34,582 nucleotides of DNA from Holosporaceae bacterium (GTDB taxonomy: Bacteria > Pseudomonadota > Alphaproteobacteria > UBA3830). A model generated the notes under the pieces. It was not told where the DNA came from. It saw only the letters and a list, made by a program, of their open reading frames with translations, and did no database searches. The translations under genes were made by a program, and so were the position numbers. Within the stretch, counting starts at the first letter, position 1; every line of letters starts with the position of its first letter. Shown in pieces: positions 7,729 through 15,818 of the stretch. The stretch is from positions 1-34,582 of the forward strand of contig JAISMS010000005.1 in the NCBI GenBank assembly GCA_031276565.1, written 5' to 3'.

Positions 7729-8301
7729 TTATTCCAAATAAAATGTTCCGACATCGGTATTAGCCGCATTATCGCTGAAAAGCAACGTCCCCTTAACTCC
7801 TTTACTATTCTTTTTAGTTCCTTGTTCATCCGTAACTTCAACAGGTTTGCCTCTGTCATCCATTAACGGAGTATCCGGTTCCACATTAATGTTGTTTCCT
7901 CCTTTTGACCATTTAAACCCTTCTGCAGCCGCTATTTTTTTTATTCCTTCTTCCAGCGGAAGTTCACTGTATGTGGAGGACTTCTTATGCTGACGGGATA
8001 CTTCGGATTTCGGCACAGAAGGATCGACAGCAAAGTGTCCTCTCTCCTCCGCCAAATGTTGGTGTAATCTCTTCTTCCAAGCTTGTACGGCAGTTATCTC
8101 TTCCGGAGTTAGGACTCCGGTATCCTCTGTGTATAGGGCAACCATCACATCATTCGCATTCGACTTGCCTTTTAATTTAATTATAATTTGATTCATGGCC
8201 TTGGGATTATATGTTAATTTCATACATCGGATGTCGTTTGATCCGAATATCACCGATATTATGCTAAAAATCATTGGAATTTTTTTAACCTCGATCACCA
8301 T
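7729..8301 (-). CDS. Hypothetical protein, possibly exported (orphan)
   Basis: 190 aa; family not recognised. ATG 8301 is preceded by AGAGG at 5 nt spacing. The N-terminus (VIEVKKIPMIFSIISVIFGSND) has a basic start and a hydrophobic core like a signal peptide or single membrane anchor. The remainder is hydrophilic: a Lys-rich middle, a helix with a PEEITAVQAW pattern and a Gly/Asp/Lys-rich C-terminal part that may be beta-rich, ending in FYLE. No catalytic motif is visible. An AT-rich palindrome (8331-8359) lies 30 nt upstream. It could be a secreted host-interaction protein, but that is only inference from the signal-like start and orphan status. Confidence 0.65.
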   Translation of the reverse strand: MVIEVKKIPMIFSIISVIFGSNDIRCMKLTYNPKAMNQIIIKLKGKSNANDVMVALYTEDTGVLTPEEITAVQAWKKRLHQHLAEERGHFAVDPSVPKSEVSRQHKKSSTYSELPLEEGIKKIAAAEGFKWSKGGNNINVEPDTPLMDDRGKPVEVTDEQGTKKNSKGVKGTLLFSDNAANTDVGTFYLE

Positions 8302-8330
8302 ACCCGCCTCTTTTAATTGACCATAAAAAT

Positions 8331-8359
8331 ATTATGAAAAAAAATTAATATTTCATAAT
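8331..8359. promoter_or_regulatory. AT-rich palindrome, possible operator
   Basis: Perfect 9-nt inverted arms ATTATGAAA (8331-8339) and TTTCATAAT (8351-8359) with an 11-nt spacer, in the divergent region between the orphan gene at 8301 and the BAX-inhibitor gene. The size and symmetry suit a dimeric regulator site; a leader hairpin is the alternative. Confidence 0.4.
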
Positions 8360-8425
8360 TTTTATTCCCTGTTTTGGCGCTTGCAACATATTTTCGGACG
8401 GCCTCTCAATGCTGTTTGCCATTTG

Positions 8426-8454
8426 TTGATACCCGTCGAACAATCGGCTATAAT
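8426..8454 (+). promoter_or_regulatory. Near-consensus sigma-70 promoter of the BI-1 gene
   Basis: TTGATA (8426-8431), exactly 17 nt, then a perfect TATAAT (8449-8454). Transcription would start about 20 nt before the ATG at 8481. This is the best promoter match I found in the window. Confidence 0.75.
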
Positions 8455-8480
8455 TCATCCGATTGAATCGGAGAGGTGTC

Positions 8481-9197
8481 ATGAAAAATAAAGAGAAAGT
8501 CTCGTCGTTTTATAAGGAAGCCGTCGTTTCGGCGGACGTCGGTCTTCGCAGATACATGCTCGGGGTATTCGCGCACATGTCGGCCGGATTGGCCCTGACG
8601 GCGTTTGCGGCTGTTTTTACCGTTTATTGTCCCGGCTTGGGGGCGTTTGCTCTGACCTTTAATCTGCCCATCGCCTTGATCGGACTGGTGCTGGTGTTTA
8701 GGTTGTCCTACTCCGCGATGAAGCCGGATACGACGGCGTCCAAGGCCAGAACGATGTTCCTGGTCTATGCGGTTCTCATGGGCGTAATGCTGGCCCCGGT
8801 TTTTATGTTTCATTCCGGAGAAAACATAGCGGAAGCGTTCTTCGTAAATTCCTCCATGTTCTTGTCGATGGTACTCTACGGTTACACCACCGATAAAGAT
8901 TTGAGCTCATGGGGATCGCTTCTGTTTATGGCTCTGATCGGGTTAATCATCGCCCAGATCGTTAATATCTTCATGCAAAGTTCCGGTCTGATGCTGGCAA
9001 CGTCGGCGATCGGAGTCGTGATATTCGTCGCCCTGACGGCCTATGACATCCAGATCATAAAAAACGCCTACTGGGAGGACGATTCCCCGGAAACCGGCGA
9101 AAAGAAATCCGTATTGGGAGCACTGAGACTCTATCTGGATTTCATAAACCTCTTTTTATATATCTTGAGATTTATGAGATACTTTTCGAAAAAATAA
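8481..9197 (+). CDS. BAX inhibitor-1 (YbhL/UPF0005) family membrane protein
   Basis: 238 aa. The N-terminal cytoplasmic part is followed by about seven hydrophobic spans and ends basic (RFMRYFSKK). Family features: SADVGLRRYMLGVF before the first span, a central SMFLSMVLYGYTTDKDLSSWG segment and a late TAYDIQIIK followed by ALRLYLDFINLFLYILR. BI-1 proteins act as pH-sensitive calcium leak channels in some bacteria and as anti-cell-death factors in eukaryotes; the role here is unknown. ATG 8481 is preceded by GGAGAGG; the frame opens earlier at TTG 8463, which would start within the predicted leader. Monocistronic, facing rnd. Confidence 0.9.
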   Translation: MKNKEKVSSFYKEAVVSADVGLRRYMLGVFAHMSAGLALTAFAAVFTVYCPGLGAFALTFNLPIALIGLVLVFRLSYSAMKPDTTASKARTMFLVYAVLMGVMLAPVFMFHSGENIAEAFFVNSSMFLSMVLYGYTTDKDLSSWGSLLFMALIGLIIAQIVNIFMQSSGLMLATSAIGVVIFVALTAYDIQIIKNAYWEDDSPETGEKKSVLGALRLYLDFINLFLYILRFMRYFSKK

Positions 9198-9210
9198 AGG
9201 CGTTTTGCCT
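9189..9210 (-). terminator. Rho-independent terminator for the RNase D gene
   Basis: On the minus strand, AGGC-AAAAC-GCCT (9210-9198) is followed by TTATTTTTT. The stem is only 4 bp, but the position just past the stop codon and the T-run fit. It overlaps the end of the convergent BI-1 gene. Confidence 0.4.
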
Positions 9211-9220
9211 CGGAAAGCTT

Positions 9221-9949
9221 TCAGTAGACGAATAAAACATCCGGATTTATGTTGAACAACCTAAGATCCGTGACGGTTTCCAGCATATTGAAGCATTTGT
9301 CGGCGAGGGCTGCAAGGCCCTCTCTTCGCAGTATCTCGTTAAGCCGATCCCTGATGTCGTGGAGGTAAAGAACGTCCTTGGCGGCATATTCCAATTCTTC
9401 GCCCGACAGCGTCTCTTTTCCCCAGTCCGAGGATTGTTGCTCTTTGGAAAGATCGACATTTAAAAACTCTCTGCACAGGTCTTTCAAACTGTGCTGCCCG
9501 GTATAGGTTCTGGCCAATTTCGAGGCGACCTTGGTGCAATACAAGGGAGACACCTCGCAACCGAAAGTGTACTTTAAAATAGCGGCGTCGAACCCGGCGA
9601 AGTGAAATATTTTCAAAATTCCCCTATTCTGAAGTATCCCCTTAAGATTGGGGGCATTTTGGGGAATTCTGCCGATTTTTACCGCATAAATCGGACCGGT
9701 TCTTCCGCACAGCTGCACCAGACACAATCGATCCGCCGTGGGACGCAGTCCTCTGCTTTCGGTGTCAACGGCTACGCTGTCGCCGAACGTTACCCCGTCG
9801 GGCAAATCGTTGTGACACAAAATTACCTCGCGTCGCTCGCCGTTCAGATTCACAAATATCTGTTGTCCTTCGATCGTCGGCCGCGATTCAAGCCCGCTGA
9901 CGAAACAGCAGCAGAATGCCCATATGAAAATTGCCGAAAACCTCGTCAT
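9221..9949 (-). CDS. rnd: RNase D-type 3'-5' exonuclease with signal-peptide-like N-terminus
   Basis: 242 aa. The DEDDy exonuclease core is complete: D62-T-E64 (DTES), D121 in HFAGFD, and Y188/D192 in YAAKD. It is the short alphaproteobacterial type without HRDC domains; these enzymes trim the 3' ends of tRNA and other stable RNAs in the cytoplasm. Here about 40 extra residues precede the usual start, beginning MTRFSAIFIWAFCCCFVSG: one basic residue and a hydrophobic Cys-rich core, like a signal peptide. ATG 9949 has a strong AGAGAGG site, so this start looks real. A GTG within the extension (residue 33) could give a cytosolic form with a weaker site. An exported form would be unusual. Confidence 0.88.
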   Translation of the reverse strand: MTRFSAIFIWAFCCCFVSGLESRPTIEGQQIFVNLNGERREVILCHNDLPDGVTFGDSVAVDTESRGLRPTADRLCLVQLCGRTGPIYAVKIGRIPQNAPNLKGILQNRGILKIFHFAGFDAAILKYTFGCEVSPLYCTKVASKLARTYTGQHSLKDLCREFLNVDLSKEQQSSDWGKETLSGEELEYAAKDVLYLHDIRDRLNEILRREGLAALADKCFNMLETVTDLRLFNINPDVLFVY

Positions 9950-9977
9950 GCCGCCCTCTCTTTACGGTTAATTTTCA

Positions 9978-10001
9978 TAAACAATATCAATAAATTGTTT
10001 A
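9978..10001. promoter_or_regulatory. Palindrome upstream of the RNase D gene
   Basis: Perfect 8-nt arms TAAACAAT (9978-9985) and ATTGTTTA (9994-10001) around an 8-nt spacer, 29 nt upstream of the minus-strand start. Probably an operator or promoter element. A second palindrome, AAACCCGGGTTT, sits at 10035-10046 in the same divergent gap. Confidence 0.35.
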
Positions 10002-10089
10002 AAAATACATAAGAACCGGCTCGGAAAAAAGGATAAACCCGGGTTTCGGGGAAAAATTCCGGAAAAATCGTTTTTGGCTGCTCCCGTCG

Positions 10090-10118
10090 TTGTAATCGGC
10101 AAGTTTTGTGTGTATAAG
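10090..10118 (+). promoter_or_regulatory. Promoter of the rpsB-lpxB operon
   Basis: TTGTAA (10090-10095), 17-nt spacer, TATAAG (10113-10118). It gives an rpsB leader of about 120 nt. That leader can form short hairpins (for example around GAATCG/CGATTTC at 10201-10222), and an S2-binding autoregulatory leader is known upstream of rpsB in other bacteria. I cannot confirm that structure here. Confidence 0.5.
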
Positions 10119-10246
10119 TAGGCAGAGTACGCACGCAAAATACCGGGCGCCGCGGCGTCCGTTCGGTCCGAAGTTTTTCGGCTTTATGTTTTGCGGAGGG
10201 GGAATCGTCGAAGCGATTTCCGTTAACCGAAGAAGGAGGGGTTATC

Positions 10247-11065
10247 ATGCAAACTGTTACCGTTAGGGATTTATTCGAAGCCGGAGTTCATTTCGGTCAT
10301 CAGACGAGACGTTGGAATCCGAAAATGGCTCCCTATATATACGGAGCCAAAGACGGCGTTCACATCATAAACCTGGATCGCACGCTGGCGCTGTTACGGG
10401 AGGCCATGAAGGCCGCCGCCGACGTCGCCGCCGAGGGAGGACGCATTCTGTTCGTGGGAACAAAAAGGCAGGCGGGAGAACGGGTTGCCGAATCCGCCGT
10501 GCGATGCGGCCAATATTACGTGAATCACCGTTGGCTCGGAGGCATGCTCACCAACTGGAAAACCGTCTCCCAGTCGATTAAAAAGCTGGAAAATTTGGAA
10601 AAGAAACTGGAAGACCCTAATATAGTGCTGAAAAAGAAAGAAATTTTGACCATTCGCCGAAGCGTTGACAAACTGAACCGAGCGCTGGGCGGCGTGCGTA
10701 ATATGGGCGGAGCTCCGTCCGTGCTGTTGGTGTTGGACGTGACGGCCGACAGAACGGCGGTGCAGGAAGCCCGCGTTTTGGGCATACCCGTCATCGGCGT
10801 CTGCGACACAAATTCTGATCCGACGGGCATTGATTACCCGATTCCCGGTAATGATGATTCCTCCAGGGCGATTGATCTGTATTGCAATCTTTTCGAAGGC
10901 GCGATAATTGAAGGTATTCAGAGGGAATTATCCTCCGCCGGAGTAGACATCGGAGAGCTGGAAAATCCGATTGTCGACCCCGGACTGCGGCCCGAAGGAG
11001 AGGAGCAAAAGGAGGAAAATCCGGAGCCGGAAAATGCATCCGAAAGCCCGGAAGTTGTTGTTTAA
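10247..11065 (+). CDS. rpsB: 30S ribosomal protein S2
   Basis: 272 aa. Family landmarks: VRDLFEAGVHFGHQTRRWNP at the N-terminus, YIYGAKDGVHIINL, NHRWLGGMLTNWKT, and PVIGVCDTNSDP in the C-terminal half, followed by a variable Glu/Pro-rich tail. S2 is a late-assembling small-subunit protein needed for S1 binding. The ATG follows GGAGGGG. First gene of the long translation/envelope operon; tsf follows after 14 nt. Confidence 0.98.
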   Translation: MQTVTVRDLFEAGVHFGHQTRRWNPKMAPYIYGAKDGVHIINLDRTLALLREAMKAAADVAAEGGRILFVGTKRQAGERVAESAVRCGQYYVNHRWLGGMLTNWKTVSQSIKKLENLEKKLEDPNIVLKKKEILTIRRSVDKLNRALGGVRNMGGAPSVLLVLDVTADRTAVQEARVLGIPVIGVCDTNSDPTGIDYPIPGNDDSSRAIDLYCNLFEGAIIEGIQRELSSAGVDIGELENPIVDPGLRPEGEEQKEENPEPENASESPEVVV

Positions 11066-11079
11066 TGCGGAGATAAAAA

Positions 11080-12009
11080 ATGACTGACGTAAAAGCTTCT
11101 GACGTAAAGGCACTCAGGGAACGTACCGGAGCGGGCATGATGGATTGTAAGAAAGCTCTTACGGAGAGTAACGGCTCCATAGAGGACGCCATCGACATTC
11201 TCCGCAAGAAGGGATTATCCGCCGCCGCCAAAAAATCCGGCAGAATCACCGCCGAAGGATTGGTCGGACTCTGCGTCAAAGGAAAGGTCGGCGCTTTGAT
11301 TGAGGTGAATGCGGAAACTGACTTCGTCGCCCGCAACGAATTGTTCCGGAAGTATGTCGCCGACATAGCCGAAATGGCCTGCGACGGCAACGACGATGCG
11401 GAATCCCTGAAAACTCGGCAATATCCGGGAACCGGCCGCACCGTATCCGAGGAATTGACAAATTTGATAGCCGTCATCGGAGAAAACATGGGGATCCGCC
11501 GGATCGCCCGCGTGTCGGTTTCAGACGGAGTCACGGCCTGCTACGTCCATAATAAAATCGCCGAAAATCTGGGGAAAATCGGTATCTTGGTCGCTTTGGA
11601 ATCTTCGGGAGACAAAGGAAAGCTGGCCGATTTGGGCAAGAAAATAGCGATGCACGTGGCGGCGGCCGATCCTCGCTCGATTTCCCGGGATGATCTGGAT
11701 CCGGCGCTGCTGAAAAGGGAAAAAGACGTAATAACCGAGCGGACCAAAGCCACCGGAAAACCGGCGGAGTTTATCGAGAAGATTGTGGCGGGACGTATTC
11801 AGAAATTCTATGAGGAAGTCGTATTGACGGAGCAGGTTTTCGTCATGGACGGCAGCGTCAAAGTCAAAGACGTCGTCGCCGGCGCCGAAAAGGAAATCGG
11901 AGCTCCGATAAAAATTAAAAGCTTCGTAAAATTCGTTCTCGGAGAAGGGATAGAGAAATCGTCCGTCAATTTTGCAGATGAGGTTGCGGCTCAATTGACG
12001 CATAAATAA
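11080..12009 (+). CDS. tsf: Elongation factor Ts
   Basis: 309 aa. Guanine nucleotide exchange factor for EF-Tu. The N-terminal UBA-like module with LRERTGAGMMDCKKAL is the family signature, then EVNAETDFVARNE, and two dimerisation repeats including KIAMHVAAADP. Its stop overlaps the ribosome-binding site of pyrH. Confidence 0.98.
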   Translation: MTDVKASDVKALRERTGAGMMDCKKALTESNGSIEDAIDILRKKGLSAAAKKSGRITAEGLVGLCVKGKVGALIEVNAETDFVARNELFRKYVADIAEMACDGNDDAESLKTRQYPGTGRTVSEELTNLIAVIGENMGIRRIARVSVSDGVTACYVHNKIAENLGKIGILVALESSGDKGKLADLGKKIAMHVAAADPRSISRDDLDPALLKREKDVITERTKATGKPAEFIEKIVAGRIQKFYEEVVLTEQVFVMDGSVKVKDVVAGAEKEIGAPIKIKSFVKFVLGEGIEKSSVNFADEVAAQLTHK

Positions 12010-12018
12010 GGAGTTTTT

Positions 12019-12744
12019 GTGGCAGACGAAAAAATTCGTCGAATATTGTTGAAGATTTCCGGAGAGTTCCTGATGGGGAATCTGGACTTCGGTCTGGACG
12101 TGAAGACCGTCGACCGAATCGCCGGGGAAGTTAAGCGCGTTCACGAAAAAGGCTGCGAAATCTGCGTAGTCATCGGCGGAGGAAATATCTTTCGGGGCGT
12201 TTCGGCGGCCGCCTACGGCATGCACAGGGCTGCCGCCGACAACATAGGAATGCTGGCCACCGTCATGAATTCCATCGCCTTTCAGAATTCTCTGGAAAAG
12301 ATCGGTGTTTCCTCCCGAGTCATGTCGGCCATAACCATGCCGAACGTCTGCGAGCCTTACATTCGTCGAAAAGCGCTGCGACATCTGGAAAAGAAAAGAA
12401 TCGTCATATGCGCCGCCGGATCCGGCAATCCCTATTTCACCACCGATACGGCAGCCGTTTTAAGAGCGTTGGAAACCGGCTGCGACGTATTGATGAAAGC
12501 CACCAAGGTTGCCGGAGTCTATGATTCGGATCCCCTGACCAATCCCGACGCGGTGCTGTTTAAGAAATTATCCTACAAGGATGTGTTGGATAAAAACATT
12601 AAAGTCATGGATCAGACGGCCATAATCCTGGCCCATGAAAATAACCTGCCGATATTTGTATTTTCCTTAAAAGAAGAAGGAAATTTCGAGAAAATTTTAG
12701 AAGGCAACGGAATTTGTTCCGTAATATCCGGGGAAGCGAGGTGA
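12019..12744 (+). CDS. pyrH: UMP kinase
   Basis: 241 aa, hexameric bacterial UMP kinase (amino-acid kinase fold). Seen: LLKISGEFLMG, VIGGGNIFRG, the ADNIGMLATVMN segment and, further on, TTDTAAVLRALE and KATKVAGVYDSDP. The GTG start has AAGGAG 5 nt upstream, overlapping the tsf stop. It supplies UDP for nucleotide and sugar-nucleotide pools, including substrates used by the downstream envelope genes. Confidence 0.98.
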   Translation: MADEKIRRILLKISGEFLMGNLDFGLDVKTVDRIAGEVKRVHEKGCEICVVIGGGNIFRGVSAAAYGMHRAAADNIGMLATVMNSIAFQNSLEKIGVSSRVMSAITMPNVCEPYIRRKALRHLEKKRIVICAAGSGNPYFTTDTAAVLRALETGCDVLMKATKVAGVYDSDPLTNPDAVLFKKLSYKDVLDKNIKVMDQTAIILAHENNLPIFVFSLKEEGNFEKILEGNGICSVISGEAR

Positions 12745-12748
12745 GATC

Positions 12749-13297
12749 ATGTTAACTGAAAACATCAGAAAAAAAATGAACGCCGGTTTCGAAAATCTTT
12801 TGAAGGACTTCGGAGCTTTGAGAACAGGTCGCGCCTCCGTCACGATTTTGGATCACATAACCGTCGAAGCCTACGGCAGTCGAACGCCGATCCAACAGGT
12901 GGGAACCGTAAGCGTTTCGGATGCAAAAATGCTGACCGTTCAAGTCTGGGATTCGTCCCTGATTAAACCGACGGAAATTGCCGTAAGGAATTCCCAGCTG
13001 GGATTGAATCCGGTCGTCGACGGCCAATTGATAAGAATTGCCGTCCCGGATCTCAGCGAAGAAAGAAGAAAGGAGATTTGCAAACTGGCGGGCAAATATG
13101 CGGAGCAGGCCAAAATTACAGTGCGAAATATAAGAAAAGACGCCATGGACGAAGTGAAAAAACAGGAAAAAAGCAAAGAAATCAACGAAGATCAAAGAAA
13201 AAAAATGCTGGACGACATACAGAAAATTACGGACGAGTTCGTGAAAAAAATAGATCTGTCGCTGTCCGTAAAAGAAAAAGAAATAATGAAAGTTTAA
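12749..13297 (+). CDS. frr: Ribosome recycling factor
   Basis: 182 aa, standard length. With EF-G it splits post-termination ribosomes. Characteristic segments: LRTGRASVTILDHITVEAYG, SDAKMLTVQVWD, and the helical C-terminus with VRNIRKDAMDEVKK. The stop codon abuts the uppS ATG with no gap. Confidence 0.98.
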   Translation: MLTENIRKKMNAGFENLLKDFGALRTGRASVTILDHITVEAYGSRTPIQQVGTVSVSDAKMLTVQVWDSSLIKPTEIAVRNSQLGLNPVVDGQLIRIAVPDLSEERRKEICKLAGKYAEQAKITVRNIRKDAMDEVKKQEKSKEINEDQRKKMLDDIQKITDEFVKKIDLSLSVKEKEIMKV

Positions 13298-13993
13298 ATG
13301 GATCATTCGATCAGACACATTGCCTTCGTACCGGACGGTAATCGCAGATGGGCCGGACGACGCGGTCTTTCTCCTCTGCTGGGACACAAAAGCGGCTACG
13401 AATTGATAAAATCCCTGACGCCGCTTCTGAAAAACTACGGAATACGTTACGTTACCTACTATATGTTTTCCATAGAAAACTGGAGCAGATCCGAAGAGGA
13501 AGTGACTTATCTTATGGGTATATTCAGGAATTTTTTCTCGGACATTAAAGGCTACGTGCAGGAGCACGACATCCGCCTCGTGATCATCGGAGATCTTGCC
13601 CGATTGCCCGCCGACGTCACAGAAAAGATCGCTCTTCTGGAGGATTCCGCAAAAAACAACCGATCTTTGACCATGGTCGCGGCCGTCAGCTACGGAGGTC
13701 GCGACGAAATAGTAAGAGCCGCCGGAAAGGTCGCTTCGGATTTTGCAGACGGCAAAATAACCCTGGACGAGTTAGACGAGAACAAGTTCGCCTCCTATAT
13801 GGACGCCCCCGATCTGCCCTACCCGGATGCTCTGGTCAGAACCGGCGAAAAGCGCATAAGTAATTTTTTGATATGGCAGACGGCCTATTCCGAAGTATTT
13901 TTTGTGGATAAACTGTGGCCGGACTTTAACGAAGAAGATTTGCGAGCCGTGATTTTCGAATTTTCCCGAAGAGAAAGACGATATGGAAGATAG
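13298..13993 (+). CDS. uppS: Undecaprenyl (isoprenyl) diphosphate synthase
   Basis: 231 aa, cis-prenyltransferase. It condenses isopentenyl diphosphate with farnesyl diphosphate to make the C55 carrier for peptidoglycan and O-antigen. Seen: VPDGNRRWA with the catalytic Asp, FSIENWSR, SYGGRDEI and RTGEKRISNFLIWQ (one residue shorter than the common RTGGEHR form). Placed as in other alphaproteobacteria between frr and cdsA. Overlaps cdsA by 11 nt. The enzyme needs IPP, yet dxr is absent from its usual place two genes on. Confidence 0.96.
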   Translation: MDHSIRHIAFVPDGNRRWAGRRGLSPLLGHKSGYELIKSLTPLLKNYGIRYVTYYMFSIENWSRSEEEVTYLMGIFRNFFSDIKGYVQEHDIRLVIIGDLARLPADVTEKIALLEDSAKNNRSLTMVAAVSYGGRDEIVRAAGKVASDFADGKITLDELDENKFASYMDAPDLPYPDALVRTGEKRISNFLIWQTAYSEVFFVDKLWPDFNEEDLRAVIFEFSRRERRYGR

Positions 13994-14687
13994 CATGATC
14001 AGGGACAGAATTATTTGTGAAAAAAAAGCATTCATGTGTCGTTTGTTTTCGTCGTTTCTGTTTATTTTAATAGCCGTCATGCTGTTTTGGGTTCCCGTCG
14101 GGGTGTTCTCTTTTCTCTGCTGGGCAACATTCGCGTTTTTGGCCTATGAAATCTTCTCCGTTAAAACGCAAGAAAAAATTCTGCTGCAGGTGATCGCGCT
14201 GGTGTTTTGCTTTCTGGGAATTCGGTCGTTTTTATATTGTCGGGAAGCGCTGGGGCAATTGGGATGTATATTTCTGATATGCATATCCGCTTTCACCGAT
14301 ACGGGAGCATATGTTTTCGGTAAAATTCTGCTGGGGCCGAAATTGTGTCCAAAAATCAGCCCTCAAAAAACCTGGGCGGGATTTTGGGGAGGAATTTTGC
14401 TGGCCGATACCTTTTTTTTCGCCCTGAAAGGCGTGTTTTTTAAATTTTCTCCCGGAGGATGTTTGGCCGATGACAATTGGAAGATTTTTCTGACGGTTCA
14501 AGCGGTGATTTTGGCGTGCATAGCCGGAGATTTATCGGAATCCGGATTCAAAAGAGCCTTGGGAGTGAAAGATATGGGGGATTTATTTCCGGGACACGGA
14601 GGACTTCTTGATCGTCTGGACAGTCTGCTGGCGGCCTCGATAATTCTGGCGCTCATTAATATGTTCTTCTACGGAGGTATGGCGTGA
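13983..14687 (+). CDS. cdsA: Phosphatidate cytidylyltransferase (CDP-diglyceride synthase)
   Basis: 234 aa, somewhat short for the family. It makes CDP-diacylglycerol at the inner membrane. Several hydrophobic spans come first, then KISPQKTWAGFWGG and the signature KDMGDLFPGHGGLLDRLDS near the C-terminus. ATG 13983 overlaps the uppS end; ATG 13995 with GGAAG upstream is an equally possible start. The TGA stop shares GTGA with the rseP start. Confidence 0.95.
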   Translation: MEDSMIRDRIICEKKAFMCRLFSSFLFILIAVMLFWVPVGVFSFLCWATFAFLAYEIFSVKTQEKILLQVIALVFCFLGIRSFLYCREALGQLGCIFLICISAFTDTGAYVFGKILLGPKLCPKISPQKTWAGFWGGILLADTFFFALKGVFFKFSPGGCLADDNWKIFLTVQAVILACIAGDLSESGFKRALGVKDMGDLFPGHGGLLDRLDSLLAASIILALINMFFYGGMA

Positions 14688-15808
14688 TCCATTATTTTGT
14701 GTTCTTCCTGATAATAAACATCATAGTGTTCGTTCACGAATGCGGGCATTTCCTGGCAGCCAGACAGGTGGGCATTAAGGTTACGATATTTTCCCTGGGA
14801 ATAGGACCGGAAATCTTCGGATTCAACGATAAACGCGGAACCAGGTGGCGGTTTTCTCTGCTGCCGATCGGCGGCTACGTGATGATGTTGGGAGACGAGG
14901 ATATCGCCTCAACCGCGGAGGATGAAAAAAGTCTCGAAGCCTGCAGCGAAGAAGAACGGAAACAGTCGTTTTTCGCCAAAAGCAACTGGGAAAGAATATG
15001 GGTGTCTTTCTGCGGTCCTTTTTTCAACTATATATATGCATTTGCGGTTATCGTACTGATGAGCCTTTCCTACGGAATACCGACCCATGAGCCCGTGGTG
15101 GGAAAAGTCCTGCAAAGCAGTCCCGCTGAAAAAGCCGGCATTGAACCCGGAGACCGGGTAATATCGGTCAACGGACTGAAAGTCCGAAAATATCGGGATA
15201 TCGTCATCGCGATAAGCAACGACGAATCGGGCAAGATCAATCTGATAACGGAAAGAAACGGAATGCGGCGCGAGATATCGCTCGTTCCGGAGATAAAAGA
15301 AACCCCGAAAATCATCGGCGGCACAAAAAGAAGCAAAATAACCGGCATATACTCCGGCGAACCGGTTTTGGTAAAAAGATCTTTTTTGAAATCTCTGCAA
15401 TTCGCTTTCGGCGAATGCGTCCAAGCCACCGGAGAAATGTTTACGGTGTTCGGACAGTTGTTCTCCGGCAAGAAATCGCTGGACGATTTCGGAGGAGTGG
15501 TGCGCATGGCCGAGGTCTCCGGAAATCTCTCCAAGGTAGGAAATTTCGCCCTGTTGATTATGTTTACGGTGACCTTGTCTTTGAATCTCGGGTTTATTAA
15601 TCTCTTTCCGCTGCCGATTTTGGACGGAGGGAAGATTTTGTTTTCTTTCGCGGAAGAAATTACCGGAAAGAAACTTAACAAGACTCTGCAGGAATATATT
15701 ATGATGATTTGCGCGATTCTGTTAATATTGCTTATGTTGGCTACGACCGTAAACGATATATTGCGCATCGAGGCGGTGAATAAGTTTGTTTCCGGTATTA
15801 TGGGATAA
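14684..15808 (+). CDS. rseP: RIP zinc metalloprotease RseP
   Basis: 374 aa, site-2 intramembrane protease. The first span holds HECGH (HExxH zinc motif), a PDZ domain lies around residues 130-205, and the last part has NLFPLPILDGG, the second active-site motif. In E. coli it cleaves anti-sigma factor RseA and signal peptides; no rseA is visible here. GTG start coupled to cdsA by a 4-nt overlap. In most alphaproteobacteria dxr would lie between these two genes. Confidence 0.96.
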   Translation: MIHYFVFFLIINIIVFVHECGHFLAARQVGIKVTIFSLGIGPEIFGFNDKRGTRWRFSLLPIGGYVMMLGDEDIASTAEDEKSLEACSEEERKQSFFAKSNWERIWVSFCGPFFNYIYAFAVIVLMSLSYGIPTHEPVVGKVLQSSPAEKAGIEPGDRVISVNGLKVRKYRDIVIAISNDESGKINLITERNGMRREISLVPEIKETPKIIGGTKRSKITGIYSGEPVLVKRSFLKSLQFAFGECVQATGEMFTVFGQLFSGKKSLDDFGGVVRMAEVSGNLSKVGNFALLIMFTVTLSLNLGFINLFPLPILDGGKILFSFAEEITGKKLNKTLQEYIMMICAILLILLMLATTVNDILRIEAVNKFVSGIMG

Positions 15809-15818
15809 GGTCTTTAAG

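Noticed and set aside
7698-7763. 21-codon plus-strand frame after the TATAAA signal
   Set aside because: No ribosome site and it overlaps the 3' end of the opposing gene; too short to support.
10119-10246. rpsB leader as a defined riboregulator
   Set aside because: Short hairpins are possible, but I could not draw a structure matching the known S2 leader, so it is only mentioned with the promoter.
11521-12384. Long minus-strand frame opposite tsf and pyrH
   Set aside because: Both plus-strand genes are certain by family motifs; the antisense frame has Phe/His-rich composition typical of a shadow.
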